Below, in pieces: positions 16,770 through 24,721 of a stretch of DNA of 51,490 bases. The stretch comes from an uncultured Lachnospiraceae bacterium (GTDB lineage: Bacteria; Bacillota; Clostridia; Lachnospirales; Lachnospiraceae): NCBI GenBank assembly GCA_910585905.1, contig CAJUID010000024.1, positions 1 through 51,490 of the forward strand. Direction: 5' to 3'. Made by a program: the position numbers and the translations under genes. Each line of letters starts with the position of its first letter. Position 1 is the stretch's first letter. The notes below the pieces were generated by a model. It searched no databases, was not told the DNA's origin, and was given only the letters and a program-made list of their open reading frames with translations.

Positions 16770-17813
16770 ATGGCAAAAGCAGTTACACTATCGGATATCG
16801 GGAAAAAATTGAATGTCAGTACGGTTACAGTTTCTAAGGCGCTTTCAGGGCAGAAGGGAGTCAGTGATGAGCTGAGGGCTGAGATTGTGAAGCTGGCAGA
16901 TGAAATGGGATATATTAAAAAGACACCAGCGATGGAAGGGCAAGAGCGCAACAGTTATCATATTGGCGTTATTGTGGCGGAACGGTATTTAAAGGAGAGC
17001 CAGTCTTTTTACTGGAAGATTTATCAGGAAATTTCTCAGAGAGCGATGGGCAAAAACTGCTTTACGATTTTGGAGGTCATTACACTTGAGGCAGAAAGAG
17101 AATGCCAAAAACCGATTCTTCTTGAAGAGAAAAAGGTAGATGGTTTTGTTGTGATTGGTACATTCCAGCATAAATATGCTGATAAACTGGCATTGGTTTC
17201 TTCTGTTCCGGTGGTTTTTTTAGATACAACAGTCGGGGCAGAAAATGGGGACTTTGTAGTATCGAATAATTTGTTAGGGGGATATTTAATGACAAATTAT
17301 CTGTTTGATATGGGGCATAGAAAAATTGGTTTTGTCGGTACAAGGCTTGCGACTCCAAGTATAGATGACAGGTTTCTTGGGTATTACAAATCTCTGATGG
17401 AACACAGTATTGCATTGAATGAAGACTGGCTGATTGATGACCGCGAGCGGGAATTTGGTATTGTGGATTATCAGTCAAAATTTGTGCTGCCTAAGGATAT
17501 GCCGACTGCTTTTTTCTGCAATTGTGATCTGACAGCAGGTTATATGATAAGGAAATTGGAGGAGGCAGGTTATCGTGTGCCGGAGGATATTTCTGTGGCG
17601 GGGTATGATAACTATGTGAACGATCAGCTTACAAAAGTGGGCATTACGACTTATGAAATCAATATAAAGGATATGGCAAAACGGGCGCTTCATATTCTGA
17701 TAAATAAAATGAGTAATTCGCGGTATTCCACTGGTATGTTTATGATATCAGGGAAATTTGTGGAGCGTGACAGCGTGAAATGCATTGGTCCGAAAATTTC
17801 TACTTTAATTTAG
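16770..17813 (+). CDS. LacI family transcriptional regulator (first of three)
   Basis: N-terminal helix-turn-helix VTLSDIGKKLNVSTVTVSKA (about 5-24) followed by a hinge helix, then a periplasmic-binding-protein type effector domain (about 60-345). The effector part ends in the usual signature PEDISVAGYDNY. Length 347. It lies 27 bp after the GH36 gene on the same strand. Two further LacI genes lie at 19184 and 20223, with similar layouts. It probably represses part of the mannan/galactoside block in the absence of an imported oligosaccharide. Effector and operator are not known. A perfect 22-bp hairpin follows. Confidence 0.93.
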   Translation: MAKAVTLSDIGKKLNVSTVTVSKALSGQKGVSDELRAEIVKLADEMGYIKKTPAMEGQERNSYHIGVIVAERYLKESQSFYWKIYQEISQRAMGKNCFTILEVITLEAERECQKPILLEEKKVDGFVVIGTFQHKYADKLALVSSVPVVFLDTTVGAENGDFVVSNNLLGGYLMTNYLFDMGHRKIGFVGTRLATPSIDDRFLGYYKSLMEHSIALNEDWLIDDREREFGIVDYQSKFVLPKDMPTAFFCNCDLTAGYMIRKLEEAGYRVPEDISVAGYDNYVNDQLTKVGITTYEINIKDMAKRALHILINKMSNSRYSTGMFMISGKFVERDSVKCIGPKISTLI

Positions 17814-17847
17814 GGTGTGTTGGAATATGCATTTCAACGCATTCTGG

Positions 17848-17901
17848 CTTTGGAAGTCAAATACCCCGTAGCAAGGCTGACGGGGTATTTGACTTCCAAA
17901 G
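17848..17901. terminator. Perfect 22-bp hairpin between convergent genes
   Basis: The left arm (17848-17869, starts CTTTGGAAGTC) and right arm (17880-17901, ends GACTTCCAAAG) pair over 22 bp without a mismatch and enclose a 10-nt loop. The inner GTCAAATACCCCG arm is shared with the repeat at 5002-5082. It has no clean T run, so it may act as a repeat-derived bidirectional terminator or mRNA stabiliser. Confidence 0.7.
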
Positions 17902-17938
17902 CGGAATGATCTGGTAGAGAAATATGCTGCTGCCTTGG

Positions 17939-18883
17939 TCAATGTGGCAGGGATATGGCATATTTACTGTGATACATAGCTTTTAAATCTTCTATTTTGT
18001 TGAACCGTTCACCGATACAAAATTCTTTTGACCATACCATAAAATATGCCCATGGGATTTTGGATTGTTCTAACATCCTGATATCAGGCAGATAGCCGAT
18101 TTCAGCCAGCGCAGCAACTTTATTTTTGCTAGTTGCATTTATGAGTTTTTTATATTCTTCTTGATAGTCGGTTTTTTGGAACTGTTCTAAGTAGATGTCA
18201 ACAGAGACGATGTCAACGCAGTCATCCCCAGGATAGCTTTCCTTTTCTGGGCAGTTCCAAACCCAGAGTAGGTTGTCCAGATGGTGTACGTTTGTATAGT
18301 AGTCATACATTAATCTGTAAAGCCCGGCAGCGGTCTTGGACCCTTTGGCGCCCCACCAGAACCAGGTACCTTCTGCTTCATGAAATGGTCTCCAGAGGAT
18401 AGGGATGTTTTCTTTTTGAAATCTTTTTAGCTCTTCGGCAATTTTATCCATATCATTATAAAATGCGGCGCGTTCTGGTGTTTTCGCCTGAAGGACTTTT
18501 TCGGCGTCAAAATCGGTATGCTCACTGAAAAAGCTTTTGTCTCTGCCGCCGAGTGGGGAGAACCAGTGAAAGGTTAGAGTGACAATGCCATCATTGTTTT
18601 TTGCCCAATTAATGGCAGTGTCTATTGTGTTCTGGTTTTGGTATACTTCGGTCAGGCAAGTTTCGGAAGCATCATGGTAATTGATATTTGGCGAATAGGA
18701 GAGTAGTTCGAAGCCGCGCAGTTTTGGTTCTCTTCCGGTGGACTCGCCGATATAGGCAATCTCTTCCATTGGATTTGTCTGTGTGTGCTGGCCGGTAATA
18801 ATGCCGTTGCCTGCTGTGTTATGCAGGAATTGTAGAAGGTTACGCGCCTCTGGAGTTGCGTTTTGGTTTGCAGGTGCTGTCAT
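17939..18883 (-). CDS. Intracellular GH26 beta-mannanase/mannosidase
   Basis: GH26 enzymes cleave beta-1,4-mannosidic bonds with retention. The 314-residue protein is essentially the bare catalytic barrel. Acid/base Glu169 is seen in ILWRPFHEAEGTWFWWG and nucleophile Glu261 in AALAEIGYLP. FHWFSPLGG (105-113) lies on the substrate-facing side. It lacks a signal peptide and binding modules, unlike the secreted GH26 at 31522. It therefore probably shortens imported manno-oligosaccharides. It is transcribed opposite to its neighbours, between LacI genes one and two. AAAGGAAACC precedes the ATG. It could be an endo-mannanase or a mannobiose-releasing exo-enzyme; sequence alone does not say. Confidence 0.92.
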   Translation of the reverse strand: MTAPANQNATPEARNLLQFLHNTAGNGIITGQHTQTNPMEEIAYIGESTGREPKLRGFELLSYSPNINYHDASETCLTEVYQNQNTIDTAINWAKNNDGIVTLTFHWFSPLGGRDKSFFSEHTDFDAEKVLQAKTPERAAFYNDMDKIAEELKRFQKENIPILWRPFHEAEGTWFWWGAKGSKTAAGLYRLMYDYYTNVHHLDNLLWVWNCPEKESYPGDDCVDIVSVDIYLEQFQKTDYQEEYKKLINATSKNKVAALAEIGYLPDIRMLEQSKIPWAYFMVWSKEFCIGERFNKIEDLKAMYHSKYAISLPH

Positions 18884-18964
18884 GGTATTGGTTTCCTTTC
18901 TTTGTTGCTTTGTTGTTTAGGTATTGATTTTACACTAGTTTTTGCTTTTTGGCAAAGGGTCACA

Positions 18965-19165
18965 GTCTGTGCCCTTTATGAATTTATAAGAAAAATTTAG
19001 TTGTGTGGTGGGCTTCCAACAAAAAAGCCGCAGGCTTTTTTTGCTAGGGCACAAGCGAAGTCTGTGCCCTTTATGAACTTATAAGAAAAATTTAGTTGTG
19101 TGGTGGGTTCCAACAAAAAAGCCGCAGGCTTTTTTGCTAGGGCACAAGCGAAGTCTGTGCCCTTT
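18965..19165. repeat. Tandem ~93-bp double-hairpin repeat, two copies plus a partial third
   Basis: Units at 18965-19059 (95 bp) and 19060-19152 (93 bp) differ at only a few positions, and a third begins at 19153. Each unit contains a hairpin AAAAAAGCC-GCA-GGCTTTTTT and a hairpin AGGGCACA-loop-TGTGCCCT. The array fills the gap between the divergent GH26 and LacI genes and ends close to the LacI ribosome site. The same family occurs at 46093-46229 with a different stem sequence. Confidence 0.88.
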
Positions 19166-19183
19166 TTGAACGGATAGGAGGAT

Positions 19184-20200
19184 ATGATGGGGCAGAGAAA
19201 AGACGTAAAACTGGAAGATATCGCAAAAGAGCTGGGCATCAGCATTGTAAGTGTATCTAATGTTTTGAATGGACGGAAAGGGGTGAGTGAGGGACTTCGG
19301 GAAAGAGTGCTTGAAAAGGCACAGCAATTAGGATATATTATGGCATCCCCCGCTGGATTCCAGGAGGAATCATGGCGGATTGGCATAATTGTGGCAGAGC
19401 GGTATATTAAGGAGTACCCGTCATTTTATATGGAAATCTACAGGCAGATAGCGAGTATTTTGACGAGAAAGGGAAATAAGACGGTTCTGGAAGTTGTGGA
19501 TGAGGGCAGGGAAAAGCTTCTCTACAGCCGTCCGCCCTTTGCAGATACAAAGCTGCATGGAGTGATCGTAATTGGGGAGATGCATCTGGGATATATCAAA
19601 AAATTTGGGAAAGCTTTGGGTATTCCGGTTGTCTGCGTAGATTTTTATAGGGCGGAAGGAGGCGTGGATTATATAGCAGTAGATAGTTTTCATGGGATGC
19701 AGTTTGTGACACAGCAGCTTATTGATTATGGACATAAAAAGATTGGATTTATTGGGACAGTTCATGCAACGGGCAGTATTATGGACAGGTATATGGGATA
19801 TTGCAAGGCATTGCGGGTAAATGGATTGCAGGAACATGAAGAATGGGTTATTGACGACAGGGAAAAAGATGGGTATGGTTATCTAATTGATTTTGAACTC
19901 CCAGAACAGCTTCCCACCGCCTTTGTCTGCAATTGTGATAAGAGCGCATATATATTGATTGACAAATTAAGGCGCCGTGGGCTGCGTGTGCCAGAGGATA
20001 TCTCTGTTGCAGGGTTTGATAATTTTTATCCTGCAGTAGGAAAAGAACAGGAGCTTTTAACCTACGAAAGTGACTGGAAGGCAATGGCACAGGTCAGTGT
20101 CAATACGTTATTGCGGCGGATAATCGGAAAAGAACCGCCGGGAGGGGTTCGGATATTAGAAGGCAGTGTTTCAGTCGGCGATTCAGCTAGGAAACTGTAA
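19184..20200 (+). CDS. LacI family transcriptional regulator (second of three)
   Basis: DNA-binding head VKLEDIAKELGISIVSVSNV (about 8-27) and a sugar-type effector domain ending in the PEDISVAGFDNF signature. 338 residues. AGGAGG stands just before the ATG at 19184 (a second ATG follows directly and could also serve). The gene is divergent from the intracellular GH26, with the tandem repeats between them. It is closely followed by a third LacI gene (22 bp gap from stop to start). Its recognition helix differs slightly from the first regulator (SIVSVSNV against STVTVSKA), so the two may read different operators. Confidence 0.93.
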   Translation: MMGQRKDVKLEDIAKELGISIVSVSNVLNGRKGVSEGLRERVLEKAQQLGYIMASPAGFQEESWRIGIIVAERYIKEYPSFYMEIYRQIASILTRKGNKTVLEVVDEGREKLLYSRPPFADTKLHGVIVIGEMHLGYIKKFGKALGIPVVCVDFYRAEGGVDYIAVDSFHGMQFVTQQLIDYGHKKIGFIGTVHATGSIMDRYMGYCKALRVNGLQEHEEWVIDDREKDGYGYLIDFELPEQLPTAFVCNCDKSAYILIDKLRRRGLRVPEDISVAGFDNFYPAVGKEQELLTYESDWKAMAQVSVNTLLRRIIGKEPPGGVRILEGSVSVGDSARKL

Positions 20201-20222
20201 AAATCAGAGACGGAGGGGAAAT

Positions 20223-21239
20223 ATGTCCGGGATTGTAAAGTTAAGGGATATTGCGGAGGAGCTTGGAATCAGCACTGTAACGGTTTCAAATGCACTTTCA
20301 GGCAAAAAAGGCGTCAGTGAGGCGATGCGCTTAAAAATTATGGAAACTGCCCAGAGAATGGGATATGATTTTTCAAAATATATGAAAAAGGAAACGGGGA
20401 ATGCAAAAATTGGCGTTGTAGTGGCAAAGGGATATCTTACAGTGGGGGCGTCCTTTTACTGGGAACTGTACCAGCAGGTAATCTATGCTGCGGCAAGAAG
20501 GGATAGCGTTACTATGTTTGAGGAAGTGGATGAGAATATTGCAGAGGGAAAGATGCTTCCCAGGATTTTGTCAGAGGGCGTTGTTGATGGCATCTTTATC
20601 ATTGGCTGGTTTCGGAAGCCATATATCAAAAAAATTCTAAAAGCTTCAAAAGTGCCGGTTGTCCTTTTGGATTTTTATGACCGGGAATTTGCGTGTGATG
20701 CAGTGCTCTCCAATAATTATGTCGGAATGTACAAAGTTACCAAATATTTATTAGAACATGGCCATAGAGAGATTGCATTTGTCGGTTCTGTGGATATGAA
20801 CGACAATATTATGGACCGTTATTTTGGATACCGAAAGGGGTTGGCAGAGTGGGGGATTCCGGTTCGGAAAGAATGGGTTTTGGAGGACCGGAATATAAGA
20901 ACCGGGGAAATGAGGATTGAGCTGCCGGAGCGTATGCCGACTGCGTTTGCCTGCAATAGTGACCTGACGGCTGGGTATATATTTGATAGGCTGACAGAAA
21001 AGGGTTATCATGTTCCAGACGATATTTCCATAGCAGGATATGATAATTACCTGTATGGGCATCCATTTGCTGGAGAAATAACAACATACAACGTAGATAT
21101 GGTAAAAATGGCCAATGCTGCTGTCGATATTCTTCTGAAAAAATGCAAGAAGGAGAACAGGCACCAAGGAGTGCGGTATATAGATAGTGATATTATAGAG
21201 CGCAGCAGCGTAAAAAATATCAGCCGGGAGCTTGTATAG
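20223..21239 (+). CDS. LacI family transcriptional regulator (third of three)
   Basis: DNA-binding head VKLRDIAEELGISTVTVSNA (residues 5-24 from the chosen start) and an effector domain with PDDISIAGYDNY near the C-terminus. I choose ATG 20223 because GGAGGGG lies just upstream; an in-frame ATG at 20166 overlaps the previous gene and lacks a ribosome site. 338 residues result. The head is nearly the same as in the second regulator, suggesting duplication. It faces the convergent YesL gene and shares a terminator hairpin that begins inside its last codons. Confidence 0.93.
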   Translation: MSGIVKLRDIAEELGISTVTVSNALSGKKGVSEAMRLKIMETAQRMGYDFSKYMKKETGNAKIGVVVAKGYLTVGASFYWELYQQVIYAAARRDSVTMFEEVDENIAEGKMLPRILSEGVVDGIFIIGWFRKPYIKKILKASKVPVVLLDFYDREFACDAVLSNNYVGMYKVTKYLLEHGHREIAFVGSVDMNDNIMDRYFGYRKGLAEWGIPVRKEWVLEDRNIRTGEMRIELPERMPTAFACNSDLTAGYIFDRLTEKGYHVPDDISIAGYDNYLYGHPFAGEITTYNVDMVKMANAAVDILLKKCKKENRHQGVRYIDSDIIERSSVKNISRELV

Positions 21240-21257
21240 GGCTCACGGCTGATATTT
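21215..21257. terminator. Terminator hairpin overlapping the end of the third LacI gene
   Basis: AAATATCAGCCG (21215-21226) pairs perfectly with CGGCTGATATTT (21246-21257), with A and T runs on the flanks. The left arm is coding sequence of the LacI C-terminus. It can terminate both convergent genes. Confidence 0.78.
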
Positions 21258-21259
21258 GT

Positions 21260-21883
21260 TTATTCCGTCTCCTTTGGACGGTAGTGCCGGAATACGCGTT
21301 CTGTGATTAGGACTGAGAAGATTCCGCCCAAGGAAAAACCGATGAGAACCCAGTAGGTAAAGGTAAAGTACAATATCCCGGGAAACATCCAAGTGATGGC
21401 GGCGGGCAGGAATGTTACTGCGAACAGTGCCAGCGTATACGGCAGGTGTGCCATAGCGGTCAGGAAACTGTTGCAGATAATGCGGAATGGTGTATTGATA
21501 AAGCTGGCCTGCAGCGGAAATGCATAAAGTATAGTAAAAATATACCATAAGATAAGAAGCAGGCAGCAGGAAAACAGGGCAATGTTGTTTAAATGTTTTG
21601 CTGCGAAGTTTGCGAGGAACAGTAGGATTGGCAGCCATATAAGGAAAAACAGCCATATAATGGTTGCATTTTTAAAGTTTTCTTTCCATATTGCCAGATA
21701 ACCTCTTATTATATAAGATTCTTCGTCTGCAAGCCGTTTTTTGCAGACCGTGTAAAGGGCACAGAGTGATGTGCCAATCGTGAAGACCGGAATACAGGTA
21801 ATAATAAATAAAAGATTCAGTACAACAAAATCCCCCAATTTGGACATAAAGTTAAAAAATTTACTATCAGGACTTAGATTCAT
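21260..21883 (-). CDS. YesL family membrane protein (DUF624)
   Basis: YesL/DUF624 proteins are small multi-pass membrane proteins often encoded beside CUT1-type sugar ABC transporters; their function is not established. This one begins MNLSPDSKFFNFMSKLGDF and has four to five membrane helices, for example VVLNLLFIITCIPVFTIGTS and ATIIWLFFLIWLPILLFLA. I choose ATG 21883, which has GAAAGGCGG upstream; the longer frame from 21937 adds 18 residues without a ribosome site. 207 residues is normal. It is divergent from the binding-protein gene at 22209, so the shared 325-bp gap may hold both promoters. Confidence 0.85.
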   Translation of the reverse strand: MNLSPDSKFFNFMSKLGDFVVLNLLFIITCIPVFTIGTSLCALYTVCKKRLADEESYIIRGYLAIWKENFKNATIIWLFFLIWLPILLFLANFAAKHLNNIALFSCCLLLILWYIFTILYAFPLQASFINTPFRIICNSFLTAMAHLPYTLALFAVTFLPAAITWMFPGILYFTFTYWVLIGFSLGGIFSVLITERVFRHYRPKETE

Positions 21884-22130
21884 ATATGGCCGCCTTTCAA
21901 AAAAATTTATAGTAACAATGCATGTATAGATTATCACATGTAGGAGATAATGAAAAGTGAAAAAGAAGTTAAAGTTAAAATAATGATTAAATTAACTTAA
22001 AATGAAACTACTTAAAATAAAATTAATTGTAAATAATGGATATAAGACAAGCTTTTTATAGTCAAATTGCACAATAAAACTGGGGAAATGTGAGTGAAAT
22101 ATAGAATAAATAAAATATAATGGCTAAATA

Positions 22131-22159
22131 TTGATTTATTTTAACTTTAATGATATGAT
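22131..22159 (+). promoter_or_regulatory. Promoter of the mannan transport and degradation operon
   Basis: TTGATT (22131-22136) and TATGAT (22154-22159) with exactly 17 bp between them, 49 bp before the binding-protein ATG. This is the only strong promoter I find before the transporter gene set. Confidence 0.65.
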
Positions 22160-22165
22160 TAAAAC

Positions 22166-22180
22166 AACTTAAAACAAGTT
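22166..22180. promoter_or_regulatory. Candidate repressor operator downstream of the -10 box
   Basis: The palindrome AACTT-AAAAC-AAGTT overlaps the expected transcription start. Related half sites (GTTAAAG, TTAACTTAAAA, TTTTAACTTTAA) are scattered over 21960-22190. A LacI regulator from the adjacent trio is the obvious candidate, but AT-rich sequence makes chance palindromes likely. Confidence 0.4.
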
Positions 22181-22208
22181 AAAATTTAACAGAGAAGGAG
22201 AGAGACTT

Positions 22209-23597
22209 ATGAGAAAAAATTTTAAACGTTTCCTTGCCATGGCTCTTACAGGAGCTATGACACTGTCGCTTGCAGCATGTGGCTCCAAGGATGAGGGCAA
22301 GAAGGAAGAAAAGAAAGATGAGGAATTCACACTTACATTGGATCAGATTAAGCTTGGTGAGGATCATACGAATGTCAAGGCTGACCTGAAATTCCTAACC
22401 CATAAGACAGACAGGGTGGATAACAAATTTCAGGAATACATCAAAGAGTTCCAGAAATTGTATCCAAATGTCAACATTGAGTATGAAGGAATCACGGATT
22501 ATGCAAATGACATTACAACTCGCTTGACAACTGGTGACTGGGGCGATATCTGTATGGTACCTACTACGGTTGACAAGGATGAGTTAGAAAATTATTTTGT
22601 AAGCTTTGGCGATAAGAGCCAGCTTGGAAGTGTTTATGATGCAAGATTCCTTAATAACTTTGCATACTCAGATAAAGTATATGGTATGCCTTCCATGGTA
22701 AATGTGCAGGGTATTGTATATAACAAGAAGGTGTTTGATGAAGCAGGCGTCACAACGCTTCCAAAGACCCCGGATGAATTCCTTGAGGCGTTAAAGAAGA
22801 TTAAGGATAACACAAAGGTAGCTGCTCCATTATATACAAACTTTGCGGCAGACTGGACAATGAATGCATGGGATGCATATATCGCAGGGAATGCGACAGG
22901 TGATGCAGACTTTATGCACGAGGGATTGACCAAAGGAAAGAACCCATTCTCAGACAGAGGTGACCAGACAGGCCCATATGCTGTATACAATACATTGTAT
23001 GAGGCTGTAAAGCGTGGATTGACCGAGGAAGACCCGACAACAACTGACTGGGAAGGCAGCAAGGGTATGATTAACCGCGGTGAGATTGGATGTATGGTAC
23101 TTGGTTCATGGTCTATCCCACAGATGAAGGAGAGCGGTGACAACCCAGATGATATCGCATATATGCCATTCCCGATTACAGTAAATGGAAAGCAGTATGC
23201 CGCAGCGGGCCCTGACTATTGCTATGGCATCAATGTAAATAGCTCAAATGACCAGAAGACTGCTGCTATGTGCTATATCAAATGGCTTATTGAAAAATCT
23301 GACTTTGCAGAATTTGAAGGCGGTATTACAGCTGTGAGCGGTGCAAAACTTCCAGATGCGTTATCTTCATTTGAGAGCATTGACCTTGTCGTTGACAATG
23401 CGGCGCCAGCAGGCGAGGAGACATTATTTAATGATGTCAACAATGATTCTGAGCTTGGAATCAATGCGTCAGGTGCTATTCCGAAGGAAGTTCTTGAAGC
23501 TGCAACAAAGGGCGATAAGACAATGAAAGATATGGTTAAGGAATGGAATGAGAAGTGGACAACAGCACAGGAGAAGCATGATATCAAGCATGAATAA
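22209..23597 (+). CDS. ABC transporter sugar-binding lipoprotein
   Basis: Extracellular solute-binding protein family 1, the capture subunit of a CUT1 importer. A lipoprotein signal peptide ends LSLAACGS with lipidated Cys24. A charged linker follows, then the two-lobed binding fold (about 50-455). The GDWGDICMVPTTVDKDEL and YGMPSMVNVQGIVYNKKVF segments are typical of oligosaccharide binders. By context it should bind beta-manno-oligosaccharides, as the equivalent protein of the R. intestinalis mannan locus does. The ATG has GAAGGAG upstream. A stem at 23664-23699 separates it from the permease genes. Confidence 0.92.
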   Translation: MRKNFKRFLAMALTGAMTLSLAACGSKDEGKKEEKKDEEFTLTLDQIKLGEDHTNVKADLKFLTHKTDRVDNKFQEYIKEFQKLYPNVNIEYEGITDYANDITTRLTTGDWGDICMVPTTVDKDELENYFVSFGDKSQLGSVYDARFLNNFAYSDKVYGMPSMVNVQGIVYNKKVFDEAGVTTLPKTPDEFLEALKKIKDNTKVAAPLYTNFAADWTMNAWDAYIAGNATGDADFMHEGLTKGKNPFSDRGDQTGPYAVYNTLYEAVKRGLTEEDPTTTDWEGSKGMINRGEIGCMVLGSWSIPQMKESGDNPDDIAYMPFPITVNGKQYAAAGPDYCYGINVNSSNDQKTAAMCYIKWLIEKSDFAEFEGGITAVSGAKLPDALSSFESIDLVVDNAAPAGEETLFNDVNNDSELGINASGAIPKEVLEAATKGDKTMKDMVKEWNEKWTTAQEKHDIKHE

Positions 23598-23663
23598 ATG
23601 ATTTGTCCGGTGCAGACAAAAAAGTTTTGTTTTCACTCTTATGGCATAAATAGTGGAAGGTAT

Positions 23664-23699
23664 GTTCCTCAATTGCAGTGAGAGCTGGGATTGGGGAAC
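23664..23699 (+). other. Intercistronic stem-loop after the binding-protein gene
   Basis: GTTCCTCAAT (23664-23673) pairs with ATTGGGGAAC (23690-23699) with one G-U pair. It has no T run. Such stems often protect the upstream mRNA and give more binding protein than permease. Confidence 0.5.
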
Positions 23700-23725
23700 A
23701 TGTTGTTTAAGAAAGAGGGTAACCG

Positions 23726-24721
23726 ATGAGAGAAAAAGGAAATTTTAATTTTTTGAGATGGATTAAATCCGCAAAGGTCAATAAAGTTCTTTGTATCATT
23801 ACTTTTATGCTGGTACCGTTGACACTGTTATTTGTGTTTACATACCTGCCATTTGGAAAGATGATCGGGTTTAGCTTTTATGACATGAAATATATCGGAA
23901 ACCGTGAGTTTGTGGGGCTTGAAAACTATCTGGAGGTATTTACCAGGGATGATTGTTTTAGGGCATTGAAACTTAGTCTTTACTATATTGGGGCATCTTT
24001 TATACAGCTTGCGCTTGCGCTGTATTTTGCATCACTTTTAAGCTTCAAGACAAGAGGCGGCGGGGTTTTTAAGGGATTTATGTTCTTCCCCTATCTGGTT
24101 TGCGGTATCGCGGTTGGTTTTATTTTTAAATTCTTTTACACCAGAGGTTTTGTGTTAGATACAGTTCTGCAGTGGTGCGGATTTGAATTAGATAATCTGC
24201 CATATTGGTTAAGGGATACTAAAATCAATAACTTCTCCGTAGCGGCTACTTCAATCTGGCGTTATATGGGGCAGAATATGGTGTTATTTATTGGTGCGAT
24301 TATGTCGGTAGATGCTTCTCTATATGAGGCTGCTGCGATAGACGGTGCGAGTGGGTGGGATAAGTTTAAATATATTATCTTCCCAAGTATTAAGACGATT
24401 ATCGTTTTGAATTTAATTCTCTCCATCACAGGTTCGCTGAGTGCATTTGAGCCGCCGTATGTAATTACGGGTGGTAATTTTGGAACCGGGACGTATTTCG
24501 TAATTATGAATAAACTGGCACATGAGAGCCAGAAAGTTGGCCTGGCATCAGCAATGGCAGTAGTGCTTCTTGTTATTATTCTCGTTGCAACCTTATTACA
24601 AAAACTCTTCTTCAGGTATTTCTTTGGTGAAGGAGAAGAAGAGGCGATCCGCACGGTGCGCAAGAGAAAGAAAAAGGAAGCCCTGGAGCAGCAGAAAATG
24701 GCAAATGGAGGTGAAGTATAA
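23726..24721 (+). CDS. ABC transporter permease, CUT1 family, MalF-like
   Basis: First membrane subunit of the importer. Six helices are apparent, starting with VLCIITFMLVPLTLLFVFTY. The cytoplasmic EAA loop that contacts the ATPase reads EAAAIDGASGWDKF. 331 residues with a Lys/Glu-rich C-terminal tail. The TAA stop overlaps the next gene's ATG by one base (TAATG), so the two permeases are translationally coupled. No ATPase gene is found in the window, so a shared MsmK/UgpC-type ATPase is expected elsewhere. Confidence 0.93.
   Translation: MREKGNFNFLRWIKSAKVNKVLCIITFMLVPLTLLFVFTYLPFGKMIGFSFYDMKYIGNREFVGLENYLEVFTRDDCFRALKLSLYYIGASFIQLALALYFASLLSFKTRGGGVFKGFMFFPYLVCGIAVGFIFKFFYTRGFVLDTVLQWCGFELDNLPYWLRDTKINNFSVAATSIWRYMGQNMVLFIGAIMSVDASLYEAAAIDGASGWDKFKYIIFPSIKTIIVLNLILSITGSLSAFEPPYVITGGNFGTGTYFVIMNKLAHESQKVGLASAMAVVLLVIILVATLLQKLFFRYFFGEGEEEAIRTVRKRKKKEALEQQKMANGGEV

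Noticed and set aside
18965..19165. CRISPR-like tandem array
   Set aside because: Units are about 93 bp with no spacers of varying sequence between repeats, and no cas genes are present. It is a tandem repeat of hairpins.
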